Positions 25,301 to 35,211 of a DNA stretch of 64,000 nucleotides are shown here, piece after piece. The stretch is from Bacillus infantis NRRL B-14911 (GTDB lineage: Bacteria > Bacillota > Bacilli > Bacillales > Cytobacillaceae): the NCBI RefSeq assembly GCF_000473245.1, contig NC_022524.1, forward strand, positions 334,501-398,500, read 5' to 3'. The position numbers and the translations under genes are program-made. Below the pieces are notes generated by a model. The model was not told the DNA's origin. It saw only the letters and a list, made by a program, of their open reading frames with translations, and made no database searches. Position 1 is the first letter of the stretch, and each line of letters opens with the position of its first letter.

Positions 25301-25506
25301 AGAACCAGGCTGCAGACCGTGCCTACAGAATGGGCCAAAGGCATAATGTGCAGGTGATCAAGCTGCTGGCCCGCGGCACCATTGAGGAAAAGATGAACGA
25401 ATTGCAGGATAAGAAACGGAATCTCATTGAAGAGGTCATCGAACCTGGCGGAAAAAGTCAGGGAATGCTCACAGAGGATGATATCCGGGAGATTTTGAAT
25501 GTTTGA
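22309..25506 (+). CDS. SWIM zinc-finger + SNF2/Swi2 family helicase (YwqA-like)
   Basis: 1065 residues, a DNA translocase of the SNF2 group. Residues 50-95 hold a SWIM finger: Cys67, Cys69, Cys79, His81 (CxC-x9-CxH). A bacterial SNF2-associated middle region follows. The ATPase has DDMGLGKTLQ (Lys644), DEAQ at 739-742 and LTGTPIEN. The second RecA lobe has RVLIFSQFTKML and GGTGLNLTGADTVI near 970, ending in DRAYRMGQ. TTG 22309 follows GAGGGG. SNF2 proteins of this type in bacteria are linked to transcription recycling (RapA) or DNA repair; the alkylation-repair operon follows 200 bases later. The true role is not known. No terminator separates it from 25706. Confidence 0.93.
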   Translation: MNIQLDSKKIKEACGLVSFRKGDSFYRSKKVVFSLYEPEYCEADVMAAEDFHVIIQGDGKGGYHADCSCPRLASVKTDCQHIAAVLLAILDHQKKGTVPLADVERAGHESLAESLLTIFEKEHSRSSGEQLHFEDRQPAEASFSCMPVSLADGSTMLGIEASIDLHPVRDIRKFLMDVKERSSSAVSPFFTYEPAGHYFRKEDDAVLQELMRIIEDEQAHKEGQTLEAEPSILLIPPTSWRRLLSLLTAAPMVQLKNKGQVYEGISLPVEPLPLSFRFELNEDKGGRLVMKGMDKILILQAYQSVLYRGMIYQLENEDCKRLADLKGMLSASGTDRIPIQKEQVGFLLEKVVPGLKKLGEVHLPGGINTQLIQSPLTAKLYLDRLKNRLLASLEFQYDNVVFNPLEEKEFHTDLLLIRDEEKERSILEVMEESSFARTDSGYYLQNEELEYEFLYRQLPKLQTMVKVYATTAIRNRIFRESIHPRISVKVKKERTNWLEFKFAMDGIPEHEVRGLLASLEEKRKYYRLRDGALLSLESREFDEIRRFLNEIPAQDEDLEEGLNVPMVPGLRLMGSLEEGEVFSFEDSFRNFIKEVRTPGSRQFAVPESLEHVLRDYQKQGYQWLKTLAGYGFGGILADDMGLGKTLQAIAYILSELPAIRRLQQPALIVCPSSLTYNWQSEFERFAPEIKSIVMDGSKSEREKMLAEAGDLDVLIVSYPLLRKDISSYEKQPFSTVFFDEAQAFKNPVTQTARTVKRLQAGNRFALTGTPIENSLEELWSIFHVIFPELFQGLREFSFLDRKTISRRTSLFLLRRLKSDVLSELPEKTEYLESAELLPDQKKLYAAYLAKLRHDTLKHLDKDTLRKNKIRILAGLTRLRQICCHPALFVDGYKGSSAKYEQLLQIIKESRLSGRRVLIFSQFTKMLDMIGRELARQGIGFFYLDGQTPSEERVKLCGRFNSGEHDFFLISLKAGGTGLNLTGADTVILYDLWWNPAVENQAADRAYRMGQRHNVQVIKLLARGTIEEKMNELQDKKRNLIEEVIEPGGKSQGMLTEDDIREILNV

Positions 25507-25705
25507 TACTCTTTAAAATAGCGAAATAGACCTTGAGGACAGGACACAGTCTGCTAATAGAAATCTGGCTGCTGTTTAATTGGCTGGCCTGAGAAATGGC
25601 TCCGGGATTTGCAGAACCTGGACCATAATAGCAAGATTGAAGACGAAACCGGGAGCCTTATCCTGTAAAATGGCAGTACAAAGCTGAAGACAGGAGGGGA
25701 GAGGT

Positions 25706-26275
25706 TTGGAGAAAGTTTCTTTGTCATTTGAAGAAATGTGGGAGAAAATCCTTGCCTGTGACCGGAAGTATGACGGACTCTTTTTTACAGCAGTGAAAAC
25801 AACCAAAATCTATTGCAGGCCATCCTGCCGGTCAAGGAAGCCGAAAAAGATCAATGTAGAATTCTATTTTAGTAAGGCGGAGGCGGAGCAGAAAGGCTAT
25901 CGGGCCTGCAAAAGATGCCAGCCGGAAGTGGAGCATTCCCCTCAAGTCGGGCTGGTCCGGAAGGTCGTTGCTTTTCTGATCAATCATTACGGGGAAAAAG
26001 TGACGCTGCAGGATATTGCTGAGGATGCCGGAGTGAGCGCATTTTATCTGGAGCGGTTATTTAAGGAGGAAACTTCTGAAACACCGCGGGAATACCTGGA
26101 AAAGGTTCGGGTGGATAAAGCTGCCCATCTGCTGGCTCACTCCAGGCTGACGAATTTGGAGATATGCTTGGAAGCAGGCTTTCACAGTCCTTCGAGTTTT
26201 TATAAAAGCTTCCGGAGGTTGAATGGATGCACCCCGAGTGAATACCGGAAACGAAAGCAGGTGCCTCAGGAATGA
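25706..26275 (+). CDS. adaA: AdaA: methylphosphotriester acceptor and transcription activator
   Basis: 189 residues. N-terminal Ada zinc domain with Cys37, Cys41, Cys68, Cys71 (YCRPSC ... CKRCQP); Cys37 takes the methyl group from DNA phosphotriesters, which turns the protein into an activator. C-terminal AraC HTH: VTLQDIAEDAGVSAFYLERLFKEETSETPREYLEKVRVDKAAHLL. It lacks the O6-methylguanine transferase domain, as in B. subtilis AdaA. TTG start after AGGAGGGGAGAGG. It overlaps alkA by four bases; first gene of the adaptive-response operon and expected to activate it. Confidence 0.93.
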   Translation: MEKVSLSFEEMWEKILACDRKYDGLFFTAVKTTKIYCRPSCRSRKPKKINVEFYFSKAEAEQKGYRACKRCQPEVEHSPQVGLVRKVVAFLINHYGEKVTLQDIAEDAGVSAFYLERLFKEETSETPREYLEKVRVDKAAHLLAHSRLTNLEICLEAGFHSPSSFYKSFRRLNGCTPSEYRKRKQVPQE

Positions 26276-27171
26276 AGTGGAAGGATGATCAATCTTCAAT
26301 GGAGCTGGAGCTGCCTGCACATTTTCACTTTAGAGAAGCCCTCGTCTTTCTGGACAGATCCAGCTATGAGATTCTTCACTATGTTGAAGGTTCTGCAGTT
26401 TTTAAAGGGATTATCACTGATGGGGAAGTGATCCTTCTGAAGATAAGCTCGACAGAAACCCATCTTCATGCGAGCTTTCTGCTTGGGGCTCCATCTGATA
26501 ATGGAAGAAAGCAGGCAGCAGCCTTTATTGAAGAGTGGCTTGATTTAAAGCGTGATGCAAGTGGATTTGGAAGGATGGCCGCTGGAGACCCGCTCCTGAA
26601 GGGCCTGGCAGAACGTTATGCTGGGCTGCGGATCATAGGAATCCCGGATTTATTTGAGGCGCTTGTCTGGGCGGTCATCGGCCAGCAGATCAATCTCACC
26701 TTCGCCTATAAGCTGAAAAAGGCATTCACCGAAAAGTATGGGACATGCTTTTCTTATGAGGGCAGGTGCTTTTGGTTATTTCCTGAACCAGGGATGATTG
26801 CTGCCCTTGAACCGGAAGAGCTGAAGCAGCTGCAGTTTACAGGCCGGAAAGCAGAATACATTATTGGAATTGCAAAGCTGATGGCAGAAAAAAAGCTGAA
26901 AAAGGATGATCTGTTAGGCCAGCCGGGGGCAAGGGATGTGCTGATGTCTCTTAAAGGAGTCGGAGCATGGACCGCAGATTATGTTAGGATGAAATGTCTG
27001 CTGGACCCTGCCGCTTTTCCCATTGGGGACGCGGGGTTTCAGAACGCCTTAAAGCTGCAGATGGGCTTAGACAGAAAACCATCCATTGAAGAAGTTGAAA
27101 AAGCCGCAAGCCGGTGGGCTGGCTGGCAGGCTTATGCAGTCTTTTATTTTTGGAGGTCTTTATATGAATAA
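26272..27171 (+). CDS. alkA: DNA-3-methyladenine glycosylase II (AlkA family)
   Basis: 299 residues. Removes alkylated bases from DNA. Seen: the AlkA N-terminal domain, LVWAVIGQQINLTFAYKLKK, the helix-hairpin-helix LMSLKGVGAWTADYV (224-238) and the catalytic aspartate Asp253 in FPIGDAGFQNAL. ATGA overlap with adaA and an 8-base overlap with ogt make a tightly packed operon. Confidence 0.92.
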   Translation: MKWKDDQSSMELELPAHFHFREALVFLDRSSYEILHYVEGSAVFKGIITDGEVILLKISSTETHLHASFLLGAPSDNGRKQAAAFIEEWLDLKRDASGFGRMAAGDPLLKGLAERYAGLRIIGIPDLFEALVWAVIGQQINLTFAYKLKKAFTEKYGTCFSYEGRCFWLFPEPGMIAALEPEELKQLQFTGRKAEYIIGIAKLMAEKKLKKDDLLGQPGARDVLMSLKGVGAWTADYVRMKCLLDPAAFPIGDAGFQNALKLQMGLDRKPSIEEVEKAASRWAGWQAYAVFYFWRSLYE

Positions 27172-27652
27172 AATATACCGGGCTGATTATGAATCGCCAA
27201 TCGGAACCATTGAAATTGCCGGCAATGACCAGGCTGTTGTCTCAATTTTATTTACTGATCGTGAAAAAGCAGAATACCCTTTGGAAAAAGGGCATCCTGA
27301 TGCCATTAAAGAATGCTGGCAGCAGCTTGATGAGTATTTTAAAGGGGAACGCCGGGAATTTTCCTTCCCATACATGATGGAGGGGACTAATTTTCAGCAG
27401 CGTGTCTGGAATGCTTTGACTTCCATTCCATATGCCAGCACGGGCACCTACAAGGATATTGCCTCCCTGATTGAAAACGAAAAGGCGGTAAGGGCAGTAG
27501 GGACAGCAAATGGAAGAAATAAGCTGAGCATTGTGCTCCCCTGCCACCGGATCATTGGCACAAATGGGACGATGACCGGCTATGCCGGTGGGATATGGAG
27601 GAAAGAGTGGCTTTTGGAGCATGAGCGGAAGCATTTCAGCAAAAAGAGCTGA
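27164..27652 (+). CDS. ogt: Methylated-DNA--protein-cysteine methyltransferase (Ogt/AdaB)
   Basis: 162 residues; suicide enzyme removing methyl groups from O6-methylguanine. The acceptor is Cys127 in LPCHRIIG; GTANGRNKLSIV and TGYAGGIWRKEWLL are also typical. ATG 27164 has GGAGGTC 7 bases upstream, inside alkA; a longer in-frame opening from 27086 lies wholly within alkA and is not needed. Third gene of adaA-alkA-ogt. Confidence 0.94.
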   Translation: MNKIYRADYESPIGTIEIAGNDQAVVSILFTDREKAEYPLEKGHPDAIKECWQQLDEYFKGERREFSFPYMMEGTNFQQRVWNALTSIPYASTGTYKDIASLIENEKAVRAVGTANGRNKLSIVLPCHRIIGTNGTMTGYAGGIWRKEWLLEHERKHFSKKS

Positions 27653-27742
27653 GAAAAAGCTGTCCGGCAGCCTTGCACCTTATGTTAATATTTTGAAAAT
27701 AATGGTAATATAATAGGGAAACGCTATGATGGGAGGCCTTCC

Positions 27743-28081
27743 ATGGACAGGAAATACAACGATTTAATTGGCGATATTCTTGAAAATGCAGGTGAAAAAG
27801 ATAACTTCAGCGGTAAAGGAAAGCCGCTGCCTAAAGAGTATTTGGAGCAGGATACCTACCAGCGTTTTCAGAAAATCGCCAAGGATGCGGGTTATTTGCC
27901 GCCTTGGCTCAAGCTCCAGAAAGAAATCTCCGAAATGGTCCATGCATGCCACTCAGAGCAGGATGCTGCTGCTATTAACGAAAAGATCAGGAAATACAAT
28001 ATGGCATGCCCCCCGCCGATGCAGAAAAACATTATCCGTTTCCATGACCTGGAACAGGCAAAGAGGATATGGCAGGTATAG
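27743..28081 (+). CDS. DUF1992 (DnaJ-homologue subfamily C member 28-like) protein
   Basis: 112 residues, soluble. The family core is NFSGKGKPLPKEYLEQDTYQRFQKIAKDAGYLPPWLKLQKEI, ending in a helix pair. GGGAGGCC precedes the ATG. No J-domain is present in the bacterial versions; function is unknown. Probably monocistronic: a hairpin with T run follows at 28093. Confidence 0.82.
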   Translation: MDRKYNDLIGDILENAGEKDNFSGKGKPLPKEYLEQDTYQRFQKIAKDAGYLPPWLKLQKEISEMVHACHSEQDAAAINEKIRKYNMACPPPMQKNIIRFHDLEQAKRIWQV

Positions 28082-28092
28082 GGGACTTTAAC

Positions 28093-28117
28093 AGCTGCTT
28101 GCGGGCGGCTTTTTATT
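28093..28117 (+). terminator. Terminator after the DUF1992 gene
   Basis: AGCTGC / GGCGGCT imperfect stem and TTTTTATTTT tail. Confidence 0.65.
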
Positions 28118-28232
28118 TTGTAAAAAGAGAAAAATTTGTGCACACGCTATCACTCCTTCGGTTTTGTTTTCCAGTAAATAACACGAATCCTTGCAGTGAA
28201 AAAGGGAAAACCCCAATTGGAGGGTGATACCA

Positions 28233-28547
28233 TTGCAGATTGAAAAAAAGGTACATGAATTTGATGAGGATGTGCATATCCAGATTGGGAAATATAAGAT
28301 GATCGTTGAGAAAAGGTATAAGGTGCTTTCCTGGCTGAATGATTTCTTTCTTGGTGTCTTATATCTTATCGGCAGCAGCCTGTACCTGACAGATGTGGAC
28401 CAAAGAATAGCCATATCATTTTTTCTCGCTGGCAGTGTCCTCATGATTGCCAGGGCAGTTTTGAATATATTGAAGGACTTGCATATCAGGAGTATTAAGC
28501 CGGGCAGCGGTAAAGGGAGATGGAAGGAACGGGATGATGATGAATAG
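28233..28547 (+). CDS. YrhK-like small membrane protein
   Basis: 104 residues. IGKYKMIVEKRYKVLSWLNDFFLGVLYLIGSSLYL matches the YrhK domain, with two membrane segments (about 35-55 and 62-85) and a basic tail. TTG 28233 is preferred over GTG 28224 because GGAGGG lies 8 bases ahead of it. Function unknown. Confidence 0.7.
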   Translation: MQIEKKVHEFDEDVHIQIGKYKMIVEKRYKVLSWLNDFFLGVLYLIGSSLYLTDVDQRIAISFFLAGSVLMIARAVLNILKDLHIRSIKPGSGKGRWKERDDDE

Positions 28548-28559
28548 GAGAGAAATTGG

Positions 28560-28588
28560 GAGAGGCAGGCAGCTATCTCTCTTTTTTA
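28560..28588 (+). terminator. Terminator after the YrhK-like gene
   Basis: GAGAG / CTCTC stem with a TTTTTTATT tail. Confidence 0.65.
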
Positions 28589-28679
28589 TTGTCTAAATAA
28601 ACTCCATTAGTAAATTTTAAAACTGTTCGGAGAAGTCAGCGTGAATGCGTACGAAATAAAAATTAAAACTTTGTAAATA

Positions 28680-28711
28680 TTTTAGTAAAAATATTGATTT
28701 ATTTACTAAAA
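28680..28711. promoter_or_regulatory. Inverted repeat before the LacI-family gene
   Basis: TTTTAGTAAA (28680-28689) and TTTACTAAAA (28702-28711): perfect 10-bp arms, 12-base spacer, centres two helix turns apart. A third TTAGTAAA lies at about 28608. Possible operator for an unidentified regulator; LacI-family proteins usually prefer a central CG, which this lacks. Confidence 0.5.
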
Positions 28712-28718
28712 GTAATAA

Positions 28719-29753
<1,035 letters not shown>

Positions 29754-29777
29754 CTTTGTGAAGCAGGAGATGACGAT

Positions 29778-30968
29778 ATGGAACTTCAAACAATGATTAA
29801 TGACTTTCAAACCATATATACTGACTCTATGGTAGGGGATGCCAGGCTTTTCTTTTCTCCAGGGAGGATCAATCTGATCGGGGAGCACACTGACTATAAT
29901 GGCGGCCATGTATTCCCCTGTGCCATTACGCTTGGGACATATGGAGCGGTTAAGAAGCGGAACGACAGGATTGTCCGGGTATATTCAAAGAATTTCCCTG
30001 ATGCAGGCATCGTCGAATTTTCGTTGGGTGAACTGGAGTATAAAAAAGAACATGGCTGGGCGAATTTTCCGAAAGGTATGATTGCTTATATAGAAGAAGC
30101 CGGCTGGAAGCTGCCAGTCGGGATCGATTTATACGTGTACGGGAATATCCCGAACGGCGCCGGGCTTTCTTCATCTGCTTCACTTGAAATGCTGATCGGA
30201 GTAACTGTTAATGAGCTATTTGGTTTTAATATCGGAAGGATTGAACTTGTAAAGCTTGGGAAAAAAGTCGAGAACGAATTCATTGGCGTCAACAGCGGCA
30301 TCATGGATCAGTTTGCCATTGGCATGGGCCAGGCTGGAAGCGCCATCCTGCTTGACTGTAATACTTTGAAGTATGAATATGCCCCTATCAATCTGGAAGA
30401 TTATCAGATCATGGTCATGAATACGAATAAGCGCAGGGAGCTGGCAGATTCAAAGTATAATGAACGGCGGAGCGAGTGTGAAGCAGCGCTTGCTAAGCTT
30501 CAGTCTAAGCTTTCCATTTCATCACTTGGTGAATTATCAGAGGATGAATTTGAACAGCATAAGCAGCTGATCGGGGATAAAGTCCTGGAAAAAAGGGCGA
30601 AGCATGCCGTCTGTGAAAACCAGCGGACGCTAAAAGCTTTCAAGGCTTTGCAGGAAGGGCGCCTTGAAGACTTCGGAAAGCTGATGAATGAGTCGCATCA
30701 GTCGCTGAAAAATGATTATGAAGTAACCGGAAAAGAGCTCGATGCTCTGGTGGAAGCCGCCTGGCAGCAGGAAGGCACGCTTGGGGCCCGTATGACCGGT
30801 GCGGGGTTTGGCGGATGTGCGATTGCCATTGTTGAGAAAGACAAAGCTGCTTCTTTCATTAAAGAGGTAGGCAAAAAATATATGAAAAGAATCGGCTATG
30901 CTGCAGATTTCTACGCAGCAAGTGTCGGGGATGGAACCAAGGAAATCATTTTGGAGGTGCAGGGATGA
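29778..30968 (+). CDS. galK: Galactokinase
   Basis: 396 residues, GHMP kinase. Phosphorylates alpha-D-galactose at C1 with ATP. Seen: [15 protein letters not shown] (galactokinase signature), [13 protein letters not shown] (ATP loop), and [16 protein letters not shown] 29778 has GGAGATG upstream, 25 bases after galR. Overlaps galE by four bases. Confidence 0.96.
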   Translation: MELQTMINDFQTIYTDSMVGDARLFFSPGRINLIGEHTDYNGGHVFPCAITLGTYGAVKKRNDRIVRVYSKNFPDAGIVEFSLGELEYKKEHGWANFPKGMIAYIEEAGWKLPVGIDLYVYGNIPNGAGLSSSASLEMLIGVTVNELFGFNIGRIELVKLGKKVENEFIGVNSGIMDQFAIGMGQAGSAILLDCNTLKYEYAPINLEDYQIMVMNTNKRRELADSKYNERRSECEAALAKLQSKLSISSLGELSEDEFEQHKQLIGDKVLEKRAKHAVCENQRTLKAFKALQEGRLEDFGKLMNESHQSLKNDYEVTGKELDALVEAAWQQEGTLGARMTGAGFGGCAIAIVEKDKAASFIKEVGKKYMKRIGYAADFYAASVGDGTKEIILEVQG

Positions 30969-31954
30969 GTATTTTAGTTCTTGGCGGTGCAGGATATATT
31001 GGTTCACATGCTGTTTATCAGCTGATCGACCAGAATTATGAAGCGGTAGTTGTTGACAGCCTTGAGACAGGCCACAGGGAAGCGGTTCACCCGGATGCGA
31101 AGTTTTATCAGGGGGACATCCGCGACAAGGAGTTTCTGCGCAGTGTGTTTGAAAAGGAAAGCATTGACGGCGTCCTCCATTTTGCGGCCAACTCTCTTGT
31201 GGGCGAATCTATGGAGAATCCGCTGAAATACTTCAACAATAATGTCTACGGTACTCAGGTGCTGCTCGAAGTGATGAACGAGTTCGATGTAAAGAATATT
31301 GTGTTCTCTTCAACCGCAGCCACCTATGGAGAGCAGAAAACAATGCCGATCACGGAAGAGATGTCTGCCAATCCTACGAATGCCTATGGCGAAACCAAGC
31401 TGACGATGGAAAAAATCATGAAATGGTGTGAAGCGGCCCATGATTTGAAATATGTATCACTCCGTTATTTCAATGTGGCGGGAGCAAGACCCACAGGTGA
31501 GATCGGGGAAGACCATCAGCCTGAGACCCATCTGATCCCGATCATTCTTCAGGTGGCCCTCGGCCAGCGGGAGCATATTTCAATCTTCGGCGATGATTAT
31601 GATACAGAAGATGGAACCTGCATCCGCGACTATATTCATGTCGAGGATCTGATCGGCGCCCATCTGCTTGCCCTGCAATACCTGCAGAATGGCGGAAAAA
31701 GCGAGATCATTAATCTCGGAAGCGGGCAGGGCTTTTCTGTTAAGGAAATGATCGAAGCGGTCAGAGAGGTGACCGGGCATGAGATTCCGGCTAAAGTCGT
31801 TCCAAGAAGAAGCGGGGACCCAAGCACCCTCATCGCTTCATCAGAAAAAGCAAAAACAGTTCTTGGATGGAATCCGCAGAGAACAAGCATCAAGCAGATC
31901 ATTGAAGATGCGTGGAGCTGGCATCAGGCGCATCCGCACGGCTATAACGATTAA
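30965..31954 (+). CDS. galE: UDP-glucose 4-epimerase
   Basis: 329 residues, short-chain dehydrogenase fold. NAD motif [13 protein letters not shown] at the start, [10 protein letters not shown], catalytic Tyr-x3-Lys in [11 protein letters not shown], and [18 protein letters not shown]. Interconverts UDP-galactose and UDP-glucose, recycling the sugar nucleotide for GalT. Start ATG overlaps the galK stop (ATGA). Confidence 0.96.
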   Translation: MSILVLGGAGYIGSHAVYQLIDQNYEAVVVDSLETGHREAVHPDAKFYQGDIRDKEFLRSVFEKESIDGVLHFAANSLVGESMENPLKYFNNNVYGTQVLLEVMNEFDVKNIVFSSTAATYGEQKTMPITEEMSANPTNAYGETKLTMEKIMKWCEAAHDLKYVSLRYFNVAGARPTGEIGEDHQPETHLIPIILQVALGQREHISIFGDDYDTEDGTCIRDYIHVEDLIGAHLLALQYLQNGGKSEIINLGSGQGFSVKEMIEAVREVTGHEIPAKVVPRRSGDPSTLIASSEKAKTVLGWNPQRTSIKQIIEDAWSWHQAHPHGYND

Positions 31955-31966
31955 GGAGGGCTCGGA

Positions 31967-33466
31967 ATGGAAGTATATGCGAGCATAGAGACGCTGGTCA
32001 ATAAGGCTGCTGCCTTAGGCATGATTGAGGAGCGCGACAGGATATATGCACGAAATCAGATCATGTCTTTGCTTGGGCTAGTCGAGTATCCGGAACATGC
32101 CGAAGCGGTGGAAAAGGCCATTCCTGATGTGTTGGAAGACCTTGTCGGATTTGCGGCTGCTGAAGGCAGGATAGCCGGCCTTGAAAGTGATAAAGACATT
32201 CTCTCAAGCAAGATCATGGATGTGCTTGTTCCAAAGCCTTCTTCTGTCAATAAAGAGTTCTATGACAAATATGAGGAAAGCCCTGCTAAGGCCACCAGGT
32301 ATTTTTACGATCTCAGCCGGAACAGCAACTATATCCAGACCAAAAGCATTGCAAAGAATATCAATTATAAAATCGCCACCGATTATGGCGAACTGGACAT
32401 CACGATCAATTTGTCCAAGCCGGAGAAGGACCCTCAGCAGATAGCACGCGAACGGGAGATGAAAGTGGTCTCCTCCAATTATCCGAAGTGCCTGCTATGT
32501 GCAGAAAATGAAGGATATGCAGGGCGTCCGGGGCATCCGGCGCGCTCCAACCACCGGATCATCGACCTGGAGCTGTCTGATGAACCGTGGTTCCTGCAGT
32601 ACTCTCCTTATGTATATTACAACGAGCACTGCATCGTCCTTTGCGGGGAGCACCGTGATATGAAAATCGACCGCAGCACTTTTGCGAGACTGCTCGAGTT
32701 TACAGGGAAGTTCCCGCATTATTTCGTTGGCTCCAATGCGGATCTGCCGATTGTCGGCGGATCCATACTCAGCCATGATCACTATCAGGGCGGCAGCTAT
32801 GAGTTTGCTATGGCAGGTGCAGATGAAATAGGCTCGTTCCAGCTGAGCCGTTTCCCCGATATAAGCGCCAGTATGCTGAGATGGCCGCTGTCTGTTATCC
32901 GCCTGAAAGGCAAAAAACAGGAAGAGCTTGCAGATGCAGCAGAGATGATCCTTGAAGCATGGGTTCAATACAGTGATGCAGAAGCTGAAATTGAGGCATT
33001 TACAGGAGAGACGAGGCATAACACTATCACACCGATTGCAAGAATGCGGGATGGACTCTATGAATTGGATCTTGTCCTCAGGAACAACCGCACGAGCACT
33101 GAGCATCCGCTCGGCATTTTTCATCCGCATGCCGATGTCCATCATATCAAAAAGGAAAACATCGGCCTGATTGAAGTGATGGGGCTGGCCGTTCTGCCTG
33201 CGCGTCTAGAAAAGGAAATCAGTGAGATAGAAAAATTCCTGCTGGATCAGCCATCAGAGGTAAAGGATTACCATCTGCCATGGGCTGCTGAAATGAAAGA
33301 GAAATATGCGGCTGAGCTAACCGGCAAAACAGCCGGATCTATTATACGGAAAGAAATCGGGTATAAGTTTGTAAGGGTTCTTGAGGATGCAGGCGTGTTC
33401 AAGCAGACTGAATACGGCCTGGCGGCATTCCGCAGGTTTGCTGATCTCCTGGCGGGACTTGATTGA
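31967..33466 (+). CDS. galT: UTP/UDP-glucose--hexose-1-phosphate uridylyltransferase, GalT type 2
   Basis: 499 residues, the long Firmicute type. Exchanges UMP between UDP-glucose and galactose 1-phosphate. Seen: NYPKCLLCAENEGYAGRPGHPARSNHRII, HCIVLCGEHRDMKID, GSILSHDHYQGGSYEFAM (catalytic HDHYQGG in place of the HPH of type 1), and HNTITPIARM. Located 12 bases after galE, with AAGGAGGG as ribosome site. Confidence 0.95.
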   Translation: MEVYASIETLVNKAAALGMIEERDRIYARNQIMSLLGLVEYPEHAEAVEKAIPDVLEDLVGFAAAEGRIAGLESDKDILSSKIMDVLVPKPSSVNKEFYDKYEESPAKATRYFYDLSRNSNYIQTKSIAKNINYKIATDYGELDITINLSKPEKDPQQIAREREMKVVSSNYPKCLLCAENEGYAGRPGHPARSNHRIIDLELSDEPWFLQYSPYVYYNEHCIVLCGEHRDMKIDRSTFARLLEFTGKFPHYFVGSNADLPIVGGSILSHDHYQGGSYEFAMAGADEIGSFQLSRFPDISASMLRWPLSVIRLKGKKQEELADAAEMILEAWVQYSDAEAEIEAFTGETRHNTITPIARMRDGLYELDLVLRNNRTSTEHPLGIFHPHADVHHIKKENIGLIEVMGLAVLPARLEKEISEIEKFLLDQPSEVKDYHLPWAAEMKEKYAAELTGKTAGSIIRKEIGYKFVRVLEDAGVFKQTEYGLAAFRRFADLLAGLD

Positions 33467-33511
33467 TTGGAGCAATGAATTACATTTTTTAAAAGAATGG
33501 GAGTCTTGCAA

Positions 33512-34558
33512 ATGAAGGCAGTTAGAGAGAAGTTTGCAGAGCTGGATGGACGGACAGTTTCCATCTTTACACTGGTGAATAGGCAGGGAATGGAGGTTTC
33601 CTGCCTCGATTATGGGTGTATCATCACGAAAATCCTTGTGCCGGACCGGGATGGGCGGATGGAAAATGTGGTCCTGGGCTTTGATACTCTGGAAGAATAC
33701 CAGCAGCATTCCCCTTACTTTGGAGCAGTTTGCGGGCGCCATGCCGGGAGGATTGCCGGAGGGGAATTCGAGCTGAACGGGAAAACCTATAAGCTTGCCA
33801 AAAATAATGGCGGAAATAATCTTCACGGCGGAGTGGAAGGTTTTGATAAAAAGCTGTGGGAGGCAGAAGTCACAGAAGGCCCGGATTCAGCAAGCGTCAT
33901 TTTCCGGTACGTCAGCAAGGATGGCGAAGAAGGCTATCCAGGAAACCTTGAGATGAAGGTTACTTACACATTGAATGACCGGAACGAACTGGAGATCAGC
34001 TATGAAGGAACCAGTGATGAAGATACGATCGTCAATGTAACGAATCATTCGTATTTTAATCTGAGCGGAGATTTGAAAAGGGAAATCCTTGATCATGAAT
34101 TGACGCTTAAAAGTGACCGGTTTGCGGAACTGGACGAAGCACTCATTCCGACCGGCAAGCTCGTGCCTGTCAATGGAACGGTATTTGATTTTACAGAAGG
34201 CCGAAAACTCAAGGATGGGAACACTTCGGATAATCCGCAGAATATACGGGTCGGCAGCGGCTATGACCATCCATTCCTGCTCGCTGAAAATGAGAATGAA
34301 GAAATCAGCTTATATGACGCAGAAAGCGGCCGGCGCCTTGTTGTAGAAACAGACCAGCCTGCCGTTGTCCTTTATACAAGCAATACACTGGAGGGGTCAT
34401 TCTCCATACGCGGTGTAACAGCCGCCAATCATTTGGGCGTTTGCCTGGAGACCCAGGGGCTGCCGGATGCGGTGCATCACCCGGAATTTCCATCATGTAT
34501 TTTGAAAGCAGGGGAAAGCTTCCGGTCGGTTACTGCTTTTAAGTTTTCACAAGAATAG
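33512..34558 (+). CDS. galM: Aldose 1-epimerase (mutarotase)
   Basis: 348 residues, beta-sandwich. Converts beta-D-galactose to the alpha anomer that GalK uses. Seen: GAVCGRHAGRIAGGEFELNG, NNGGNNLHGGVEGFDKKLWEA, TNHSYFNLSG and GYDHPFLL, with the catalytic His and a Glu in CLETQGLPDAVHHPEFP. ATG 33512 is preferred over ATG 33497 because GGGAGTC precedes it. Last gene of the Leloir operon. Confidence 0.94.
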   Translation: MKAVREKFAELDGRTVSIFTLVNRQGMEVSCLDYGCIITKILVPDRDGRMENVVLGFDTLEEYQQHSPYFGAVCGRHAGRIAGGEFELNGKTYKLAKNNGGNNLHGGVEGFDKKLWEAEVTEGPDSASVIFRYVSKDGEEGYPGNLEMKVTYTLNDRNELEISYEGTSDEDTIVNVTNHSYFNLSGDLKREILDHELTLKSDRFAELDEALIPTGKLVPVNGTVFDFTEGRKLKDGNTSDNPQNIRVGSGYDHPFLLAENENEEISLYDAESGRRLVVETDQPAVVLYTSNTLEGSFSIRGVTAANHLGVCLETQGLPDAVHHPEFPSCILKAGESFRSVTAFKFSQE

Positions 34559-34576
34559 TAAAGAGCGCCATAGGCT

Positions 34577-34606
34577 AAGCCTGTACAGTATATCTGTGCA
34601 GGCTTT
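34577..34606 (+). terminator. Terminator of the galactose operon
   Basis: AAGCCTG / CAGGCTT stem, loop around TACAGTATATCTGTG, then TTCTTTT. Confidence 0.8.
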
Positions 34607-34920
34607 TCTTTTAGTGCGGGGAATCCCAAGGTTTGATGAATCGGTGTACCTGAGTTTTCTTATGGAAGCTAAAGCAAAGCATTCTTATAGAAATCTGTTC
34701 TGCATTGAGGGGTAACGGGATAACTGGTTACCGAAAGAGTTTTCTGAAAATTTTGCTGGTTAGAACGCAACTTAATTGAATTTCATTCGTAATATAGAGA
34801 CAGATATTCCGCTGGATAATTTTCTATAAAACATAGAAACTCCAAAGGCTCTTAAAGATTCTCTCTGATGCAATCCTTTTTTAAACCAATGTTTCCTATC
34901 TTGGAAGGGGGTTATGACCA
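34607..34920. other. Gene-free stretch
   Basis: No supported gene. It contains only a small GGTAAC / GTTACC inverted repeat near 34712-34733 and AT-rich DNA before the next ribosome site (GGAAGGGGG). Confidence 0.5.
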
Positions 34921-35193
34921 ATGAAAAAGATAAAGCTGTTTGCGGGTCTATTCTTAAGAGAACCGCTGTGGTTCAAGATTTTGATCACAGGATCTCTGTT
35001 TTTATCGATTCTATTCAGCAGTTCTGTTTTTGCAGATGGTGGCGCATTTTTTCAAGGAACTTCGAAAATTGCGGCTGCGGTATTCTTCGGTGCTTGGGGG
35101 ATAAAGCTTAAGGCAAGCCGGGGGGCTTCAGCTGCTTTATTCATAGCAGCAGCAGTTTGCCTTGGACTCGGTGCAGCGGCCTTTTATTATTAG
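34921..35193 (+). CDS. Small membrane protein, 90 aa
   Basis: Ribosome site GGAAGGGGGTT ahead of the ATG. Three hydrophobic stretches: ILITGSLFLSILFSSSVFA (perhaps a signal peptide, cleavage after VFA), IAAAVFFGAWGI, and AALFIAAAVCLGLGAAAFYY. Not recognised. It probably forms a unit with the acetyltransferase gene 18 bases on. Confidence 0.6.
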   Translation: MKKIKLFAGLFLREPLWFKILITGSLFLSILFSSSVFADGGAFFQGTSKIAAAVFFGAWGIKLKASRGASAALFIAAAVCLGLGAAAFYY

Positions 35194-35211
35194 ATAGGGG
35201 TAATCAAAAAG

